A stretch of DNA of 64,000 nucleotides from assembly GCA_037833965.1 (NCBI GenBank), contig AP031356.1, positions 9,384,501-9,448,500 of the forward strand, given 5' to 3'. The DNA comes from Marchantia polymorpha subsp. ruderalis. Taxonomy: Eukaryota; Streptophyta; Marchantiopsida; Marchantiales; Marchantiaceae. Under the pieces are notes generated by a model. The model was not told the DNA's origin, did no database searches, and saw only the letters and a program-made list of their open reading frames with translations. The first letter of the stretch is position 1, and the number at the start of each line of letters is the position of its first letter. Shown here in pieces: positions 60,201-64,000 of this stretch. Both the position numbers and the translations under genes were made by a program.

Positions 60201-63162
60201 GAGAAAAACCCCATAAGCCTAGCTGTCAATGCATGTTTCGTGCACATAAAGGATTTGCAACGGAAGGTATTATGTCAACTATATCTCCTTCAACGACGGG
60301 GCACGAAGCAGTCGTTGAGGGAGAGGTAGTTGACTTTTGCCGAACAGCTTTCTTACCATCAAGTGTCTTGCAACCGGTATGAATTTGGTTCAGTATCTCT
60401 AGTTGTTGTAGTGATTTCATTTAAGCAAGTGGGTTACGTGCAAGATTTTTAGAGAACGCCTGGATGGCTCTCTCCTATCGAACTGATTGCCACTGTCAGC
60501 GCCGAATCTTGTGTTCGTGTTCGTTTATCGACTATTTTGTAACTGCTATGACGTTGGTTCATACTGTATATTTTTTGAGGTGATTTTATCGGAGAAAGTG
60601 GGGTCCTTTCAAGTTATGTAGAGGACCTTTCGAGGGCTGTCTCCTCTCGAACCGATTGCCAATGTCAGTGCTGACACTAGTAACTGGCTGTTTTCGCATT
60701 ATCGGGATATATGGGTCATGCCTTGAAGGGACTTTTTCGTTGCTGTTGCCGTCAAATGGAACACAATATGATTCCAGATGGTCTGTATTTTTAGGATGGA
60801 AAGATGGTTCGAAGTCTTCTATGATATTTGTTAATTTTTTCTTACTTTCACTTACAGCTGTCAATGAAGTTCCACTCTTTCTTTAGTTTCACTTTTTCTT
60901 TATTTCCTCCGTAATCTCTTACTTCTAGTGTGGCCATGAACGAGATATTCGCTCCTAGTCTGTCCTCACTCCGAATGAATTTTCTCATTCACATGTGTCT
61001 GTCATAGCCTGATGGGCGCTGGGTCGAACACCCTCAAGTCATGGGTCCTTTCGTGGTAACTTTTAAAGACTGAGTAGACTAAGAAGAGAATATGGAGCTA
61101 GAAGAAGAATAGGCGGAAGAAGAGAAGGACTCTTCCAGAATATAGAAAAAATATTTTCTCGTTGTCATGTTTGTTACCACCTTCTCTGGGGTTGATAATC
61201 TACGTGCAAATTTAGGACAGGCATTTTTTTGTGCAGTATGTGCGTGGTTCTTGATTTGTTTTATGTGTTACGTTTGTTTTTTTTAACAATCGAGCATATT
61301 GAATACTCATCTCTTCTGCTAGAGGAAATGAAAATTTCTAGCTTGTGGTTCGATCTTGACTTGGTCGTCCCACTGCCGACCTTTCTTTTCATTCAATACC
61401 TCTTTGGCGTTCATAGAGCGTCAAATAGGTCTTTAATGATGCCATCCTTCTTCTGTCGTTCCGGTGGTCTCGTATAGCATTTTTTTGTCTTTTTCCGCGA
61501 AAATAACAACAGCTCATCTCTGAGTGTTCTCATTACTTGCCTTTTTTTTTACCTGGTGATATTTGAGTTTCGTATCCCATAGCTGATGAATCTAATTCAG
61601 CAGAGACTACACAGAATCATATTTTTTCTGCATCTCTCTCTCCATTTGCACCTGCTTCGAGTTAAGCTAGTGAAGGCACAAACTAGTCGCTAATGGCAGT
61701 ATTTACTCTGATTTGGGTGACTTCCTTGCCATGTATGGATTGTATGTCCTATTTTGTAATTATATAACGAGGTATTCTACGCAGGATCAAACCTTGACGA
61801 TGGTGGTCTCATTTTCAGATTTCCGTGGATGGGTTGATGGGTTTGCATCCATTCAACTACCCGTTGAAGTTAACAACTATACGATTAAGACGTAGTTTTG
61901 TTTTGTCGTTGTTCTAGGTTTGCATCCTGTGTCCATTCTCGATCCATTATGTTGTCATGCTCCGTGGTTAGGGAGCTTCAAGTTTTTTTGCCTCGATTAC
62001 TGCAGTTGGTGGAGACATGCGGCCAATCTTGCTGGCTACGAGCAGCAGGATGCACACGAGTTTTTTATCTCAACTGTGGATGGCATACATGCCAATTCTG
62101 GCACGACGTCTCCAAGAGCCCGAAATTCACAGACCGGCAGGTATGAAGAGGGGTCTAAGGTGTGAAGCAGACTATTTCACTATGTCACTTCGTGTTCCAG
62201 ATTTAGACTGAAGTTCTGAGCCCGTGAACTCTTTCTCCTTGTTGTATGCTGCTTCTGATTGTTGTGGATTTCTCAGAAACTAAAGTAATTTATAATCACG
62301 CAGGGGAGGCGACGTTGATTGTCGTTGTATAGTTCATCGGGTCTTCTCTGGCCTTCTACGATCTGACGTCACTTGTACAGTTTGTGGATTCACATCCACC
62401 ACCTACGATCCTTGTGTCGATATCTCCCTGGACTTGGAGCCGGATATACGCCCTGATTCCAAAGTCTTTATGGATTCCATCATTGGAAACTTCGACGGTG
62501 GCCGCTCGAGTCGAGGTTCAACTGCTAATGGGATCACCGGTAACTCCACCCTTTTAGGATGTTTGGATCGATTCACAAGACCTGAAAGGCTTGGAGCGAA
62601 TGAGAAGTTTTTTTGTCAGAGGTGTCAGACTCGACAAGAGTCCATAAAGCAGATGTCAGTCCGAAAGCTACCACTTGTACTTTGCTTCCACATCAAGAGA
62701 TTTGAGCATTCTTCTACAAGAAATACTTCGAGAAAGGTCGATCGTTATATGCAATTTCCATTTTCCCTGGACATGGCGCCATATATCTCTTCGGCCATTG
62801 TAAGGTCTCGGCATGGAAACAGGTTATTGTTTGTAGAAACAGAGGAGATGTGGGCATCACAGAGCCCATCGACTGAGTTTGAGCTCTTTGCGGTGGTGAC
62901 ACATTCTGGAAAGTTAGACTCTGGGCACTATGTGTCATTTATCCGTCTGGCTGGACAATGGTACAAATGTGATGATGCTTGGGTAACGCGAGTAAGTGAG
63001 GAGGTTGTACGCGCTTCTCAAGGGTACATGTTGTATTATGTCCTGAAGACACTGTCCTACAAGAGTAGTGATTTTCAAGATTCGACAGCCGGCCATGAAA
63101 GTGAGGCCAATGGCAATCATGGTTATACCTGGAGCTCGTCTGGAGTGACCAACGGAACCTGA
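57299..63162 (+). CDS. UBP22: ubiquitin C-terminal hydrolase UBP22 (SAGA DUB module)
   Basis: This plant orthologue of USP22/Ubp8 removes monoubiquitin from histone H2B within the SAGA-type DUB module in the nucleus. Exons: 57299-58236, 62006-62140 and 62304-63162, totalling 1932 nt or 643 aa. The N-terminal ZnF-UBP finger spans about residues 58-120 ([22 protein letters not shown]). A charged linker with KRRK follows (about 140-235). The USP domain starts [15 protein letters not shown] with catalytic Cys248. Both introns are phase 2; the first join restores [22 protein letters not shown]. Later come the structural zinc pairs CTVCG and [17 protein letters not shown], and the His box [10 protein letters not shown] (His about 566) with CDDAW. 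All catalytic residues are present. The 3.77-kb first intron is exceptional here and is repeat-filled. The ATG is the first in frame and precedes the conserved region. Confidence 0.95.
58677..58875. mobile_element. 199-bp MITE in UBP22 intron 1
   Basis: The 21-bp terminal inverted repeats GGCAAA(T/G)GTTATTCGGCCGTG match at 20 of 21 positions (58677-58697 and 58855-58875). The flanks ACATTTTT (58669-58676) and ATATTTTT (58876-58883) are a near-perfect 8-bp target duplication, again hAT-like. A second, inner inverted repeat (TTCGGCCGGGTAGTCCTAG... at 58743-58768, complement at 58819-58843) carries the same TTCGGCCG core. It has no coding potential. Confidence 0.85.
59187..59246 (+). repeat. recurrent hairpin, copy 1
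   Basis: The stem is GTCAACTATCCTCTCCTTCAACGA against TCGTTGAGGGGAGGTAGTTGAC; the loop is AGGGCACGAAGCAG. It is one of three related hairpins in the array (others at 59765-59827 and 60274-60334). The loop is the best conserved part. Confidence 0.8.
59765..59827 (+). repeat. recurrent hairpin, copy 2
   Basis: The 5' arm is GTCTACTATCCCCTGCTTCAACGA and the 3' arm TCGTTGGAGTAGGGGATAACGGAC; the loop is CGGGGCACGAAGCAG. Arm bases differ from copy 1 on both sides, yet the stem still pairs with a few G-U or mismatched positions. Confidence 0.75.
60274..60334 (+). repeat. recurrent hairpin, copy 3
   Basis: The 5' arm is GTCAACTATATCTCCTTCAACGA and the 3' arm TCGTTGAGGGAGAGGTAGTTGAC; the loop is CGGGGCACGAAGCAG. 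It keeps the stem and loop of the other two copies. Confidence 0.75.
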
Positions 63163-64000
63163 TACTTTCTTTAGGGATATCTTGGCAATTCTGACTAGTG
63201 TGAAGCGGTATGGCTTCGTTGCCTTTCTAGAAGATGGGAAGTTGAGGTGGCTGTATAGTTTCTACGGAAACTCGTTTCGATACTGGACATTTACGTCCGT
63301 GCTGGCGAAGCGTAGCCTACAGGAAGCCAAGGGTCTGAAGTTGGCCTCTTGAGCTGACCTGCGGTGACCTTGTTTCCCATACTGCTTTAGGTTTTTCCCG
63401 GACAACGAAGTGGGGGCCAAGCTCCAAGAAAGGAATAGCGATCCCCAGTTATTCGTATTTCGAAGACATCCACGCATGGACCTGTTTGTGATCTTTCATG
63501 AAAGTCGAGGTGCAGCTTAAAAGGCTGGAGATCCAACCATAATATACGGCGGACGAGGGATTTTTAATCTTGAAGGGAAGTACCACATTTTCAGTCTTCC
63601 TCCATGAACCGGGATGGAGATCATCGACCTTCATCTCCAACCACCACGTTGCTGTTCCATAGTCCCGCAGAGTTGTAGGAAGGAAGAGATACTCGAATTT
63701 GGTGCGAGGATGTTGTACAGAAGCACTTCCAACCATTTGTAGGTGGGTTATGAAAATTTTACAGGACGAAATGTTGGTGCATGGACTTTCTTGAGAACAG
63801 GAATTGATGCTCTTCCTGACTGTCTGCTGGCTCAATAGCAGGCTTAGTAATTGACCTGCAGCAGCTGCACCTCAATCCTCGTGAACATCGGATGTGAACA
63901 TCGGCTGAATGTTAGTAAGTCTCTTCGAATTAGGAGCACACCTGGCTCTATTTTTAAAGAACAAGTCCAGGTTTCTTGATAGTTTACGCAGTGGGCAAAT
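63163..64000. other. UBP22 3' flank
   Basis: The first part is probably the UBP22 3' UTR. A 128-codon minus-strand frame (63449-63835) and a 71-codon one (63262-63477) have no recognised domain. They may be chance, or exons of a gene continuing past the window. No other feature is seen. Confidence 0.4.

Larger units (their letters stand above)
59159..60870 (+). repeat. ~530-bp tandem array in UBP22 intron 1
   Basis: The phrase GCAAC(T/C)GGTATGA(C/A) starts related blocks at 59304, 59832 and 60370 (periods 528 and 538), with a truncated copy at about 60540. Each block carries GAGGGCTGTCTCCTCTCGAAC or a close variant, CCGTTTTCG, ATCGAGATATATGGGT and CAAATGGA(C/A)CACAATGTG-like phrases. The first two full copies are very alike; the last ones are more diverged. 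Small open frames in the array repeat with it and are not convincing genes. Confidence 0.85.

Noticed and set aside
59476..60382. repeated 80-120 codon open frames in the UBP22 intron
   Set aside because: They recur with the tandem unit, lack any domain, and sit inside an intron. Repetition rather than selection explains their similarity.
1..64000. CRISPR arrays, rRNA genes, organelle genome insertions
   Set aside because: I saw no regularly spaced short repeats with unique spacers, no rRNA-like sequence, and no recognisable plastid or mitochondrial gene.

Overview
The window is nuclear DNA of a land plant. All six recognisable genes are split by short GT-AG introns, and every protein is a plant-type member of its family: a plant-type AP-3 beta adaptin, an inositol transporter with a PSI loop, an AAE17/18-type acyl-activating enzyme with a C-terminal SKL, UBP22 and a CYSTM protein. 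Genes sit several kilobases apart in AT-rich, repeat-laden DNA, and their leaders are long and GC-rich. I infer a bryophyte, perhaps a liverwort, but the sequence alone does not settle the species. There is no bacterial, organellar-genome or CRISPR signal.

Layout. 1-2.0 kb is AT-rich spacer with one hairpin. 2.7-4.1 kb (+) is PSF3 of the GINS complex (6 exons, 194 aa). 4.1-5.8 kb is a convergent spacer with small tandem repeats and a 40-bp perfect palindrome. 5.8-12.5 kb (-) is the AP-3 beta subunit (10 exons, 1244 aa). 13.2-21.7 kb is a gene desert with decayed tandem repeats, including a 106-bp unit x3. 23.2-27.1 kb (+) is a myo-inositol/H+ symporter with a PSI-type extracellular loop (7 exons, 613 aa). 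27-32 kb is spacer with unassigned short ORFs. 32.9-34.1 kb (+) is a CYSTM tail-anchored small protein (3 exons, 96 aa). 34-42 kb is spacer with a 700-bp hAT-like MITE carrying a perfect 8-bp target duplication, and beside it a decayed Ty1/copia reverse transcriptase. 42.4-48.8 kb (-) is the peroxisomal acyl-activating enzyme (14 exons, 733 aa). 49-55.4 kb is AT-rich spacer with copia debris and tandem repeats. 57.3-63.2 kb (+) is UBP22, the SAGA H2B deubiquitinase (3 exons, 643 aa). Its 3.8-kb first intron holds a 199-bp MITE and a ~530-bp tandem array in which one hairpin recurs three times.

The genes are unrelated housekeeping functions (replication, vacuolar sorting, inositol uptake, stress-type membrane peptide, peroxisomal acyl activation, chromatin deubiquitination). 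I see no operon-like or clustered pathway. All exon joins below were worked out by hand; each gene gives a whole number of codons ending at a stop. The features most likely to be new are the non-coding ones: the two MITEs, the intronic hairpin array in UBP22 and the satellite-like repeats.
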